Of a DNA stretch of 64,000 nucleotides, positions 37,370 through 49,830 are shown piece after piece. Origin of the DNA: Podaxis mareebaensis. Lineage: Eukaryota; Basidiomycota; Agaricomycetes; Agaricales; Agaricaceae. The notes below the pieces were generated by a model. That model worked only from the letters and a program-made list of their open reading frames with translations. It had not been told where the DNA came from and did not search any database. Both the position numbers and the translations under genes were made by a program. Location of the stretch: assembly GCA_018524725.1 (NCBI GenBank), contig JAEUWP010000091.1:1-64000 (forward strand). The letters are read 5' to 3'. Position 1 is the first letter of the stretch; every line of letters begins with the position of its first letter.

Positions 37370-37617
37370 CTGCTGCTTCGCGAGTCGTACCCTGTATTCT
37401 GAATTGATTTTCTGTATTCTTCATTCCTAATGGTCGTCTGCCCAGAAACTGCGGAAATCTATTTTTACTTCTCTTACGTCGCTTCTCTGCTATGCGTTTA
37501 TGTGATCATTGGCAAATAAAATCAACCAAATCCAAAGCAACAATTGCCAGGGTCTGATGGCTTTATTTGAGATATCTGTCCAGCGTCGTGGTGACATATA
37601 GTATCCACTTGTATCAT

Positions 37618-38580
37618 TAATCATTTTTTGGCTTCTTCAGATGTGATCCTTAGCCAAGGCTCATCAAGTCCGTGCATCAGGATCAGGGTTGGTCCATATA
37701 TCCCTCCTGACAGTTGGGCATGGTTATGCCGAAGTGAATGTGCAATCCAAGTGGGGGTCGGTAAGGTCGTCATGCATTCAATGGGCTCTAGAAAGAACGC
37801 TACTTCGCCTGTTTGCATCGACTTATGAAACCAACTGTGACTAGGGACACAAATACTGGAAGCTGTTCAAGCGTTGAGTCAATAATATTCTCTTACGAAT
37901 GGAAGCCAACCAGCGGGCATGATCATCCTTGTCCTTTGACGTTTCCATATCCGCTCTTCGGGTTCACGCGATCCCATCGTCGGAAACCGTGTATCGTCAA
38001 GATCTCGTTTGTATCGACGCTCTTCGTTGTGTAGAGCCCAAATTCCACCACAGCATGGTATATCGACAAGGACACCCTCCCCAATGGCTCGGCCAGGTAC
38101 AGGGCAACATGTGTCAGCGCAATGATGCGTTAGACTGTCCCTTCGTTGGATCCCAGTCCCGGGGCAGAAAGGGGCTCTCACGAAATAGGTACGTCACTCG
38201 CATGGCTGAGAAAGACCAGCAATCAACAACAAAACCCTGGCAATGGATCATGTGCCCACCGACACGGGCGTCTACTACATCTTATGACATCGCGTGTGAG
38301 TTTGTTGTCAGTCGTACCTGTATTGACGAGATATCGATATATCCCAGCCTAGACTCTCAGCAGGCTCTTGATTCATTTGGCAGGCTGTCCAGGGTGTATC
38401 TCCTCCGCCGTTGGAATCTGAATGATACTTCCTACTTTTCCGAGACAGTAGCACTGTGCCTTGGCCTTCAATCATTTGACTTAGTCCGGCAGATAGAAAG
38501 ATCATCATCACCTGGGAGCGGGATCAGTGGTATAGGCAAAACTCCCGATCGCGAGCTCGATCCAAAGTCCTAGCTGCCCG
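37618..38580 (-). CDS. Possible uncharacterised multi-exon gene
   Basis: Several minus-strand segments look like exons bounded by GT and AG but match no family I know. They include one with LWIELAIGSFAYTTDPAP before a GTGATG donor near 38510. Others are GGGDTPWTACQMNQEPAES before a GTACGA donor, and VDIPCCGGIWALHNEERRY through MIMPAGWLPF before GTAAGA at 37896. The last is a terminal exon ending LMHGLDEPWLRITSEEAKK with TGA at 37618. No complete model could be built, so this may be a decayed gene or chance open frames. Confidence 0.25.
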
Positions 38581-40570
38581 AGACGCTAAGCAGATCCGAG
38601 CGCTGCCATGGCGGAATCAAGAAGAACAGGGAGCGAGCCACGCGACGCCTAAAAACAAGGTTCCATGTCGGGTTCCGATGAGACAGTATGTCGCGGCTAT
38701 TTTTCTTGCGCGAGTGTGAATGTGTAGTTGCTTTGACCCGGTCAAACGAGGAAGGCAAGGTATTTTGGGACGGCGGTGATAAGGGCGATAGCTGGAAGGC
38801 GCAGTCGACAAGTCTAGGCGAGGCGAGGATGTGTCAAGAAATAACGTTGAGGGGTATTGGTTTCTAGGGCCGTTTGCAGCTGGTCTGGGGAAGTGGCTTG
38901 TTTCCTAAATTTAGCGGTGGTTGTAGGACCCTAATTCCACTGTCATCGGGTAGCAAGAAGGATCACAAGCAGGCCAAATAGGATTTGTCCAATGGCCGAT
39001 AATACGGGACGTTCCATCCTGTTCATGGGAAGCTTGTTACACGAGCCGAAACTTCTTAGCCACGATGCACTAAAGATGCCACCAACGGCAAGAAACGCGC
39101 CGGCGCAGGAACGGGAAGAGGCTGGATGGCACTAGTAAGCGATTCGGAATTCTGATCGTACGATTGTGTGATGAGCTCTGGGTTGCTGAAGGCATGCGGT
39201 GAGCACAGCTGTTGGTTGGACTTGTTGGGAAATCGAAAAGCGCGGAAATTATTTCCATACGTGTTCCCTGTGGATTTCCAATTATGTAGAGTGTTGATTA
39301 AATAGAATGTTGGGGGGCGCAAGGGTCCAGAGCCGAGGCTACAAGGCTATTCGAAACATTTCAAACTGGTCATGCATTGTGCTTGTCAGGCTTGCCAACA
39401 AACATTCAACGTGATTGTTCAGGTTCACCGCACTTCCAGCCCCCAACCACCATCTTCAATAGCAAAGCAACGGGTTATGAGCATTTTGATTCAGCAACCT
39501 GGACTCCGGGGAACATCGATGACGATCATATCACTCCGCAATGTCGGGCGCTGTTGCCGTATGAATGCCCTCTCCTTTTTGGAATGCTCATCAATCGAGG
39601 CCACCCTTCCGTTGCACCGCATCGTATCCATACTCGGACGAAAGGATGGGCTAAGCGCGACCATTTACCTTACTACGGATACATCAGAAAGGCTTCCTTA
39701 TTCAATCCGAAAACGGTTCCCGTTACGCCGCGAACCACATGATCTCGGGAACTGGGTACAACGAGTCAAGTACGCGTCGACCAACAAGAAGCAGTGCAAC
39801 AAATACATGGAGCAAACAACGGCACAGGTGAACGTCCGTGTCTGTATTGGTGTATTAGGCTGAGGGTGAGTGATAATCATGAAATTCAGCGAGTGGAGAG
39901 TGTCGAGTCATTCCGTTTGTGACGCAGCCCCGAATGAGCATTCCGGACTACTGCAGTTACTTGGACATCCCATGATGTACTAATGAATTGTTGATGGCTG
40001 TGCTGCGATGCTCTCGCGGTACCTGAAGGGGGAGGTGAGATGGTAAGCCGATTGCTAGGAACATAGTTGCGGATAATTGCGGTGCTGACAAGTGTCCTTA
40101 ACAGAAAGCGACGTAGCGTCAGGTGCCAAAATTGTCATACCGAAATTGATCGCTTACTCCATTTTCCACGAGTTTTGAAACCTCCCTGATGCCCTCCTTG
40201 GGCGTCGAGTCGTTGCTGCATCACTATCAGATCCACTGCGTTGATATGCCGTCCTTCTCACCGTCAAACAGTTCCTTGTGAGAGCAACTTTACGCCCGTT
40301 ACGGCGATTCCGTCCTCCAATCCATTTCGAGTCAATCAAGGTCATTTCATTCTTAACACAGACACTGCGGAAAGTCCCTGGCCTGCTACTATAAAGTCTA
40401 CTCGTATTTTCGAATGACTCCTCATTATCGTCCTCAGCAAACACCTAACCCATCCGCGTCTCCCAACCGGATATATAACCTGCACATATAGCCTGCCTCT
40501 CACTTCTCACTCTCACCTGTCGCTCTCACCCCCATCCACACCACCTCGCATCCACCACCACTCATATAAC
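38581..40570. other. Intergenic, no gene recognised
   Basis: About 2 kb without domains or consistent exon chains. Two overlapping plus-strand ORFs near 39.37-39.86 kb lack any recognisable feature. The last 100 bases carry a TATATAA element and a CT-rich leader before the small ORF at 40571. Confidence 0.4.
40472..40478 (+). promoter_or_regulatory. TATA box candidate
   Basis: TATATAA sits 93 bases before the ATG at 40571 and is followed by a CT- and CA-rich, ATG-free leader, a layout typical of strongly expressed fungal genes. Confidence 0.4.
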
Positions 40571-40675
40571 ATGAGCAGCCAAGGCAACAGTGGAAACGTC
40601 AAGTCTGGCTCTGGCCAAGGAGGAACAACTTCAGTCAGCGGGGGTGCATCGTCCACTGGTGCTGTATTTTTCTAA
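40571..40675 (+). CDS. Candidate 34-residue Gly/Ser-rich small protein
   Basis: The ORF starts MSSQGNSGNVKSGSG and ends STGAVFF with TAA at 40673-40675. It is almost entirely Gly, Ser, Thr, Gln and Asn, and looks disordered. The support is the context: a TATATAA element about 93 bases upstream and a clean pyrimidine-rich leader. No family is recognised. It could instead be the first exon of a longer gene. Confidence 0.3.
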   Translation: MSSQGNSGNVKSGSGQGGTTSVSGGASSTGAVFF

Positions 40676-41900
40676 AGCGCCATAACCCTTGTCGGGCAAC
40701 TCTACCCCGCCTCGACGATTGGGGGACCAAACGGGCCTATCAACCCTTTCCACCCAACCCCCGTTACACTGTCTTGCCATCATTGCATCGGCATTATAGC
40801 CGATGAACATAACCCCATACACATCACGCGCATCATTATCTATTAGACGCGACCTCGCGCTCGTCGTCCCAATCACGGTCCACTCATACAATTCACAATC
40901 CACGATAATACTTAATCCTCATCGGATCTCGCACCGACGTGCGAGGAGTAATTGGAGGTAGAGGAGGAGAGAAGGCGGAGAGGGAGACTTCTATCAAGGA
41001 CTTCTAGACCGCATTCACCGAATCAAACGGACGCTATCACATTGCCCGACATCCAACCAGTTTGTATCAATAGCCTTGTCTATAATTTCCCTTGCCTTCG
41101 CCCTTCATAACCTTATCACTTTTTCGACGTTCGGGTCTTCGCACCAGTAGTTATCTAATTTCTTAACCGTCGGCTTTCAAGCCGTATTTATTTAACCTTC
41201 TGTAGTACATTCTCCTCGTTCGCAAGCTTGTTGCGTATGTAGAACATACCGTAATCATAATGCGCTTCCCTGGTTCACCGATCTGATAACCTACGAGGAG
41301 AAGTCCGTATGATGACATGTGTGGAAATTCGAAGCGTCAGTCAAGTAAGCGCGTGGAGGCTGATGCATGATGCCCGGTGAGTATGGAGGTACGTTGTATC
41401 TTTTGTTCCTTCCAGGGTTAGTATTATCCACGGTCGACCAAGAAGCAGCCTGAGGCGTCTCCTCCGAGTTCGTGGACACCGGCGACCACGAGGCAACTGA
41501 GCAGCGATCACACAGTAGCGCCAGACTTGCCGTATCGCTTTGTTGCCGTTATTGCTGATGAAGACACCGAGCTTGAGGGTCTCATCTGCGTCATCTCGAG
41601 TACCGTTACAATAGCAGTCTTCCCACAACATGTGTAAGCCATTGATATCACTAAGCCATGTTATAGATCCCCGACAAACCGATACAGGTAAGAGATGAAT
41701 CAATTGTCGCGGTGCGCAGTAGCGTCTAAAGATGTGACCCATGATGCCCAGAAAAATTCTGCAACACACCATCTCGAAGAGCCAAGAGTCCACTAAAAAT
41801 TCAATGGTGCCAGTTTCCCCATTACAACGCATGTACATACACTACATGCCCTAGATGGTCAAAGTAAACCCCGAAACGTCGGACAACGAACACATCCCGT
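40676..41900. other. Intergenic, no gene recognised
   Basis: About 1.2 kb between the small ORF and the 3' end of the hydrolase gene. The minus-strand ORFs near 41.3-41.8 kb have no recognisable content. Confidence 0.4.
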
Positions 41901-43965
41901 TCAAAGTTTTGCAGTGTTTCCTCTAATCTCCGTTAACCAGATCCCCGTACGCAATTCATCTCGTTGTCGAGCAGCCCACCATTGCAAGATGACATCTACC
42001 ACGTCATCCTGACGTTTCGTAAAGTTGTGATCCGCATCTTCCATTAGATGGAGAGTGTGTGTCCCAGGGGATCTTCCGCCCAACGCGCTTGCGTAGATCA
42101 ACGCATCATATCTGTTCCAGTACCCAACACCACCAACATGATGTGGAATGAAAATCACCGGTTAGCAATGCACCTCACTCATCGCGGATCACAAAGAAGA
42201 TTTTGGCAAGTCCAGTGTGGGACCGTACCATCGAAATGCAAGGGGGAGGGGAAGGGAAGAAACTTACGGAGGTACAGTCTTATCTGCGAGTCCATGCAGC
42301 GTCAACACATCCGTTTCCTTGGGGAACTGTTCCCAAACGAACGACGTATCCCAATTGCAGAACTGCTCTACATCCTGCGGATACACCTTCGCCACTACCG
42401 GTTTTCGAGCAACGGTAACGTGCCATTCATGATATCCTTGCTTCGCAAAACTCTCTTGCCACACCTTGGCTCCCGCGGTTTCTGCGTTACGTATATGAAG
42501 GGTGGAGGGGGCCGACGCGGGAGGATGATACAACCATCGGGAAGGCCATCATAATGCAAGCCGCAGCAACGAAAAAGAGGCCGAAATCGAGAGTCCAGAT
42601 CGAGTAATAAACAGAAAATGGGTAGGGAAATCAGGGTCAGATCCCACGAAGCATCCACCCGGGAGCGGGTTGCGGGAACACCCAAAAAGAACCAACAAAC
42701 CAGACGAACGAGGCAAAAGTCAGTACCTGATCATGCAAAAAATAGCACATGAAGGAGAGATTGATCGTTACCGAGTATTTTCTACCGGGGAAAGGTCCAT
42801 CCAAGGGGAGCCAGACCAGTCACACGGGGCATCGAAAGATAGACCCAATAGAGATTTGATGCAGTTTCGGTCGGCCAAGGGCGGAGTTGAAGTTGTGGGG
42901 GAGTTGGTTGTCGATTATCGCACACCAAGGTAAAGGTAATCGTAAACCGCGAGCCGTAAATCCCGTAAATCATAGATATGGGAAAAAAAACCGAGACGTG
43001 GGCGCAGTCAATAAACGGTGTTTACGGATGGGAGGGGTGAACCATGGTTAAGGCAAGAGTTTAAACTTACCCGCATGCGGTACCGACCCGAGACGTTAAC
43101 AAACGCGGGTACCTTTCTGCCCTCGTCCGTTGTCGCGATCCATCGGAAGGCGACGAGTGACCCGCGGGAGTGGCCCACGATCAATTCGATTTCATAGCCA
43201 TAGGTCGATTTGAGGTATGTGACGACAGCGTCCATATCTTCGAGGTCTTCATGGAGAGCGCCTTGTTTCCAGGTGCCGCCGGTTTCATGGTTACCTCTGC
43301 GAGTTGAGTGTGCGGCATTATGCGGGTATCAGTGTGTGAGGACACGTATACAACAAGTGGATGGGAGGGGCTGATTGAATTGGGGGGTGATGGATAAACG
43401 AATCGGTAGACGTACCGAAAGTCGAAACGGAATGAATCTATGGGAAGGCGCTGCGCCAGACGACGTTGGAATAGATAATCCTTGTGCCTACATGCAACGA
43501 AAAGAGCCAAGCAAACCGAAGATCAGCATCCGCAGTACGACAACCTCTCACCACTCAGGACCGAAAAAATAAAAAACATATCGGAGCCGATACCAAAGTC
43601 GGCCGTTCCAAACACATCGGCATTTCACTCACCCCATTGTACCATGCAAGATCTAAATATATGATCCCATAGACCCAAACACCAAATCACATCCAATACA
43701 CAGCGCACAGGTGTGTTACGCCCAAAGAAGTCCACAAAGTTCCGATATCAACAAGCAGTAGCAAGATCAAAACAGTTCCGAGGAGAGGACGTGAGCCAAA
43801 ACTCAAAGATTCCGGAGTAAGAGCACAAAGAGGACGCACCAATGCAAGTTTCTTCCCCTTCGTATCTTGCCCAGGCGCGTACTGTTCCAAGACCCCACAA
43901 ATAGACAACTCAGGTTGGTTTGGATGTGGGATATAGACTTTTGTCGTTGCACGTTCGTTTGCCAT
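41901..43965 (-). CDS. Alpha/beta hydrolase (serine esterase-like)
   Basis: This is a predicted cytosolic serine hydrolase of the alpha/beta fold. It starts MANERATTKVYIPHPNQPEL at 43965. The oxyanion-hole strand ILHGTMGHKDYLFQRRLAQR is assembled from a 20-nt exon (43652-43633) and its neighbours. Then come DSFRFDFRGNHETGG and the nucleophile elbow GHSRGS with FRWIATTDEG. Later parts are ESFAKQGYHEWHVTVARKP, VYPQDVEQFCNWDTSFVWEQ and the acid strand DVLTLHGLADKTVPP joined to YDALIYA. The catalytic His is in EDADHNFTKRQDDVVDVI. It ends TEIRGNTAKL with TGA at 41901. The central exons between SGRYRMR and ETAGAKVWQ were not fully resolved. No signal peptide is seen, and the substrate is unknown. 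Confidence 0.85.
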
Positions 43966-44317
43966 ATTGCTTTCTTTCTCAGCGAGATAGTTTCTGACAC
44001 TTCGAGTCAGGGATTCCGATCAAAGGGAGTGTCTCGTGGTGATAGGGACCAGTGAGAGTCAGGAAGGTAGTAACTATCGCAGACGGCCGTGGGCATCGCG
44101 TAAGTATGAGTGAGCGGAAAGCTTAGGCTACCCTGTTAGCCGGAGCGGTTGTGTGCCGGTATACCGGATTCCAATGTTCATGAATTTGTTATTTTAGTTT
44201 TTGTTGGATTATTTTTTCACCGAATTTAGGATTTGAGCTTTTGACATATCGCGTGGATTAGAACAGAAATGTATGAAGGGACGAAACAAAGCATAACGCT
44301 ACTTCATGACATCACGT
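43966..44317. other. Intergenic, hydrolase promoter and L1-domain gene 3' end
   Basis: A gap of 352 bp between two minus-strand genes. It must contain the hydrolase promoter and the terminator region of the upstream gene. No distinct element is recognised. Confidence 0.4.
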
Positions 44318-46125
44318 TCAAGGCTGCGACGCCTTCTTACCCAGGACCCTCACCTTGGCACTCTTCCCATTAACACCCTTCGCACTAACGACTTTTTCCT
44401 TTTTCTTCTCCACCAAACCCGCACGTTTCTGTTTGAGCTCGGCTTTCGTCGGTCCGGCATCAGTAGGTTTAGTTTGACCCTTAGGGCTCTCTGCCGCCGG
44501 CGCCGATCCTGGTGATTGAGATTTGAGCTTGGTGGCAGTAGCAGGAGGGGCAGTAGTGGTTTGAGATTTCTTTCCTGACTTTTGCTTAGTCTGGGGCTCG
44601 GCGGAGTTAGTAGTGGTTTGAGGTGACGGGGTAAGTTTAGCTGCTTTCTTTGGCTTTTGAGTTGTAGTCTGATCTGATGACGCAGAGGCGCTCGTTGATT
44701 GAACCGGCTTCTTGGATTTGGCAGCCGGTGTTGTAGGTGAAGGTGTGCTTGTGGGTGCACCAGACTTGACCTTCTTCCTCGGTTGCTCCTCGACCTCTTC
44801 CTCCTCACTTTCCTCATCCTCTCCACTCCCCTCTTCACTTTCCTTATCCTCCACAGACGGCTTCTCACCCTTGACAACACCACCCTGCATCCTCTTCTTC
44901 CCCTTTTTCTCTCCATCAGCTTTCTCACTCGACCCACTCCACCGTTCACCCAAATCACAATTCCAAATCGGCAAACTCACACTCGTGTTGGTTTTGATAA
45001 AGAGATTTTGGATGTTATCCCACCCGCCTGGTATGTGTGTTGCAATGGCGGGAATGGCCTTTGCGATGTTTGCGACGACTTGGGTGGGTTTGTGTGTGAG
45101 GGTACCGATTTTGATTGAGCTGTGTTGGGGGAGGTAGGTGTAGGCGTTCGGTTATCGAGGTGGCGGTGGTATGTACGTAGAATGTTGGAGTGAGTAGGCG
45201 GTGAATGGTATGTAGTATTTGGTGATGGTGGTGTATGGAGTATAGGTGATCGGGGATGTGCAAGTGATGTGATATTGGTAGTGGTTAGTAGGGAGGTTAG
45301 GTGTGATGGGAGGGAGTAGAGACGTACGTGCATGTTCCGTTGTTTTGGTTCATGTATGTCGAGGAGATGGCTCGTTCGAGCTCGCCTTTCAGATCTTTCT
45401 TCGTCAAAGATACAGGTATAGGTTGTCTGTGCAGATCAATCAAACGCGAGTATAGATACGAGTAGAGGCGCATGAGTAAACAAGCAGTGCGGAGAAAAAG
45501 ATTTGTGTCAAACACAGGACCATCAGCATCATATATCAAGCCACAACCAGAGCTGGAGACGTACTTTTTAGCTTCGAACCATTTGGAGCCGAGGAGTTTC
45601 GGAAGGATGGGTATCACACGGTCGTCAGCGAGGAAGAGGCCGTTTTCTTTGAGAAGTAGACGTCGAGCTTCGAAGGCTTTGAATTTGCCTTTGAGCTTCG
45701 CGATACCGACGACGCGGGAGATGAATTTGATATTGTGCTTCTCGAGAAGATCTTTGTATTCCCGCTGAGGGTCTTTTGTGATGAGGCAGATGGATGTCGT
45801 GCGAGGGTCAACAATTGGATGGATAATGGGACTGTTATAGAGCCAGAGCAAGAATCATAAAGGACCGAGATGTATTAGCTCCTTGGAGGGTCAATCTTGG
45901 CTAAAGGCACAGAGAATCGACGCACATTTTGATAGGCTTGATTTTGTTTTTGGGCGCGACTTGTTTGACGGTGACGTTTAGCCAGATAATGGGTTCTTTG
46001 CCTGGAAGGAGTTCCTTCTCTTCGCGTTGTTGTTGTTTTTTGGATTCGTAGGCGTGCAGTGCTTCGACCGCTTTTTGGACTTGGGAGGTGGATACGCGGT
46101 CGTCGATTAGATCTTCGTTGGCCAT
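44318..46125 (-). CDS. Ribosomal L1-domain ribosome biogenesis factor (Utp30/Cic1-like)
   Basis: This nucleolar protein of the L1-fold group (yeast Utp30 and Cic1, human RSL1D1) acts in pre-rRNA processing. It starts MANEDLIDDRVSTSQVQKAV at 46125. The L1 domain reads EPIIWLNVTVKQVAPKNKIK, IPIIHPIVDPRTTSICLITK, LLEKHNIKFISRVVGIAKLK, FKAFEARRLLLKENGLFLAD, DDRVIPILPKLLGSKWFEA and KKDLKGELERAISSTYMNQ. It closes with TQVVANIAKAIPAIATHIPG and WDNIQNLFIKTNTSVSLPIW. A C-terminal tail of about 200 residues is acidic (ESEEGSGEDEESEEEE), then Lys/Ser/Thr-rich with repeated basic patches, ending RVLGKKASQP. Such tails are typical of nucleolar proteins. Utp30 and Cic1 cannot be told apart here. Confidence 0.85.
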
Positions 46126-47100
46126 TGCGGAGGAGGGAACGGGGGAGTATGCTTGTTGACTGAGGCCCAATGGTTGTACTAGAATCCAAAAAAACGGGTT
46201 ATTTGTCTTTATTTGGTTAAAGCTTCTGTTATCTTATCTCTTTCAGCTTGCCAGTAGGTTGGGAGCGGGCAAGTTAGGAACGCACAAAAATCGAATGCCA
46301 TAATTTCACAGCGCGATCCAGTATACTAGGCGCTGTGCAATTTGAGGACCGCGAATGTTTGCATTTCCGGGAACGGCAGCACGCCCCGACGCCCGACTGG
46401 TCCGGGGGTGGATGACCGACACCGTGCATGCTAATTAACCTCACAATCAAATGATACTTCCCTAAACGCGTTTCGATGGATGAAATGGTCGAGAACGCAG
46501 GCAGAACAGCTGAGAAGGACGGACATGGAGAGAAATGGCGAATCACGTTACCCATGGATACTCCAGTGCCGTAATGAAGTCGCCAGGGTCCCCCGTGTTG
46601 TCCCAATGGAGAGAGGAGCACGGAGAAACTTGCTGGCGGCGTTGGGAATCCTTGTGTCACGATAAGAGGTTGTGGCGGGCTTCTTGGGACGCGAGCAAGG
46701 TTGGGAACGAGAAAAGTTGTCTGGATTGGGTCTGTTGTCCTTATCCAGCACTGTTCGCTTCCCTGCCCATTTTATGATATGATTTTGTTGTTTACCTGTC
46801 CGAAAAAATTGTCGAGAGGAATGGACAGCTCCCCAACGTAATTCGAGCAGAACGCGTGGGTGATTGAGCAGCAGACTGCATGGAGGGGAGTGATATTGTC
46901 GAGAGGGCTAGAGGTTGTAGGGACCGAAAGGGGAATGAGTAGTTCGCACGACGGCTTTCCAAATATTTGCTACCTTGACTTTGCACAGAGATAGTCCTGC
47001 CTGTCCTCCCTCCCTTTTTGCTATTTCTCGGTTGATACCCCTCCCCCGCTCCGACACTCTCCCGCTAGACGCTCAGCGTTGCAGCAGAGAGACGCCGCGA
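46126..47100. promoter_or_regulatory. Divergent promoter region, L1-domain gene / CaaX protein gene
   Basis: The 975 bp between two divergent start codons. A minus-strand ORF at 46274-46660 has no recognisable domain. No TATA box is obvious. The promoter role is inferred from gene orientation. Confidence 0.4.
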
Positions 47101-49830
47101 ATGGCTCTCACTCAATCAGCCCGTCTCCCAGGTCCTTCATGGGACGAGGAAGTCGTGCCAGCCCTGCGCAAACGTGAGTCGAGCTGCTTGCACTCCACTC
47201 ATTACACCCGTCCTCAGTCATGATCGCTCCATAGGCCTCGAGAATGAGAGCAGAACTCTCGCCCGCCGCATGTCTGCCATCTCTATGTCGTCCAATGCCG
47301 ACGACAATTCCTTCTCTGCCTTTGCCTCTTCTGCCGCATACCCCGACGCGAGCTCGATGCAGACGTCGCAGAGTGCCTCCCACCAGCAGCCCGGCAGCAG
47401 TGGCCAACGTTCTCGCCCTGGTTACCAGTATCACCTACCCACATCCCCCGATCACCCGACCACCCCCACCACATCCTCCCGCGTCAACGGTGTCCAATCT
47501 GCACGAAAACCTGTCGCGACCACGTCCTTTCACCGGTCGCGGACGTACTCCCAACCCTATGGGACAGATAACTCTTCTCAAATGAACGGATCTGCACGGA
47601 CAGGAAAGCCCGGGAATGGCACCCCTAACACACCTACCACGCCCTCCCGCTCACCGCGCCTCACCGACGCAAAACCTACCCGTATACCCATAGCATCCCG
47701 TGTTTCTACATCCACAAATTCCCCTCCCCTGCCATCCCTCAACGGAGCCAACCACTCCACTATTCCAACACCCACACAAACACCCAACCTCGGCTACCCG
47801 TACAACTTCCCCAATACTTCTATCTCCTCCTCCCAAGTCACCCTTGGTCCAAGTCAACCCTCCCGCATCATCAACGAACCTCCACCCTTCAACACTGCCG
47901 CTTCTTCCAACTCTTCCATATACAATATCCACGAAATCGACGTGGATGACTTTGGCTCTCGACAACCTAACCCCCGTGCATCCATCGATTCAGAGGAGCG
48001 CCCATATGAACACTGGTACCGCGGGGAAGTATCCCGTAACGGCGGTGTCGGTGAACTACGCGTCGGACGCAGACAAGAAATGTTAGAAATCGCAAATTAC
48101 GGACACTCGCTTAACAACAAACGTAAAGCAGCCCTTGCAACTCGTAAAGCTGCTTTACTAGCTCTGGAAGATAGTCGTCGGATGATGATGGGGCGGAAAC
48201 GCGCGGATAGTATTGCTGGGATTGGGGTGCGTGAGAGGGGAAGTTTGTACTTGGATGAGGAGCGTGCGGCTCAGATTGGTCGTGTATTGGATGAAGACCC
48301 GTTGACGGATTTGGATGGGGAGGGATCGGATGTTGGGTCCATATCGACGCATAATCATCATGCGCTTTATCGGTATTCGAATCATAACACAGATTATGAT
48401 TTTATTCCTGGCGTTGGGGATATTACGACTACTACGGGATCACCTAGGACTTACACGGAGTCGTTACCGCCGCAGAGTCCTATTGTGTCGCCCGAGGCAT
48501 CAATCGCGCATGGAGATGAGTTCGGGTACGAGGGAGCGAGGAGCGATACGCCGACACAGCAATCTACCACACCTACCCAGACGTTTTCCACACCTACAGC
48601 TGTTGCTACTACGCCAGCGACACCATCACGGAGATCAAAATCAAGACAGAACAGTTCGTCGAGTCGGATACCGACGCGCTCTTCTGAGAGACGGTCTTCC
48701 GAATCGAGGGTGTCCACGCCATCGCAGCATTCTACTGTCACCTCTGGTACTGCAAGAGGACAGCAGCAGCCTCAACCTGTAGTGGATCTAACGACAATCA
48801 CACCTGTACCTGCGACGACAACACCCCCTCCGCCACCAGTACCGCCACCTACACGCTCACCATCCATTCCATCCACCCCATCCTCAACGAAGCGGGGTAT
48901 ATCTCCGGGTCCTCATAACGCTACCTCAGTTAACCCGCCATCTGCCTCAAAGAAGGCCCGCACGACACCAACAACGCCAGCGGCCAAGACGCCGGTGGCA
49001 GCGAGACAGAAACCGAAGAGTGCGCTGAAGAAACCTGTGACTAAGGAGGAGAGGAGGAGTATAGCGCAGTATCCGAGTCCGGGTGGGGATGGGGACGATG
49101 AGGATATGGACATGGCGGATGCGATTCCTTCGTGGACACAGCCGAAGCCTAGGGAGGGGAATTGGGATGATGTGAGTAATTCTTTCTCCACTCTCTTTCA
49201 TTTTTGTTTTCTCCTTTATTTTTTGCTTGTCCCTGGTCGAGATAAACGATGACTGTTTGGTTTACCATTTTTTCCGTGATTTATTTGTGTATTAGGTCGT
49301 GTTGCCGGTCGTGGCGAGGAAGAAAGGGTTAGATGATCAATATGAGAAGGCGGATGGAAGTCCGCAGCCTAAGAAGAAAGAAGAGACCCCGATTGCACCG
49401 GTACGTCCTCCCTCTACACCTTTTCGAAAACTTCCTAAAATATTACTGCTAGGCACCCGGAACATTCGGGTACGACGGGACGAAGATTCGTCGCGGACGT
49501 ACAAATGACAACGAAATCGAGATGGACGAATTCGGCGTACCCGCCCCTGCTCCCGCACCCACGATCGACAGCCGCCCCAACACAAAAGACCAAATCCCTG
49601 AGGAACCCAAACCACAAGAACAGCAAAAGGCAGAAGCCCCGCCACCGCAGGAGGCCGTTCCTGCCCCGGTTAACCTTCTATCTTCTTCGGCACCGTTTTC
49701 GGATTATGCGCCGACAACACTTCGGGTGCAACATGTGAGCATGCCAGAGGGGGTGGCGCCTCCTCAACCCGATGTGGGGGTGGAAGAGGATGACAATGGC
49801 TCTGGGTGCTGTAAATGTGTTATTATGTGA
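47101..49830 (+). CDS. Ser/Thr/Pro-rich disordered protein with C-terminal CaaX box
   Basis: Exons 47101-47173, 47235-49171, 49296-49400 and 49453-49830 give 830 residues, all joints in frame. The start is MALTQSARLPGPSWDEEVVP. Most of the protein is low-complexity Ser/Thr/Pro. One ordered central segment stands out: YEHWYRGEVSRNGGVGELRV, RRQEMLEIANYGHSLNNKRK, RRMMMGRKRADSIAGIG and EERAAQIGRVLDEDPLTDLD. Near the C-terminus is APGTFGYDGTKIRRGRTND, then NEIEMDEFGVPAP. The end is GSGCCKCVIM, with CVIM a consensus farnesylation box and two nearby cysteines that could be palmitoylated, as in Ras proteins. The likely location is therefore a membrane, by inference. No enzymatic motif is seen. Confidence 0.85.

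Noticed and set aside
39372..39863. Two overlapping plus-strand ORFs near 39.4-39.9 kb
   Set aside because: Neither frame has recognisable domains and they compete for the same DNA, so neither could be supported as a gene.
46274..46660. 128-residue minus-strand ORF between the L1-domain gene and the CaaX gene
   Set aside because: No domain, no leader signal and no splice support; it lies in a divergent promoter region.
47651..47965. Minus-strand ORF opposite the Ser/Thr/Pro-rich gene
   Set aside because: Shadow of a low-complexity coding exon.
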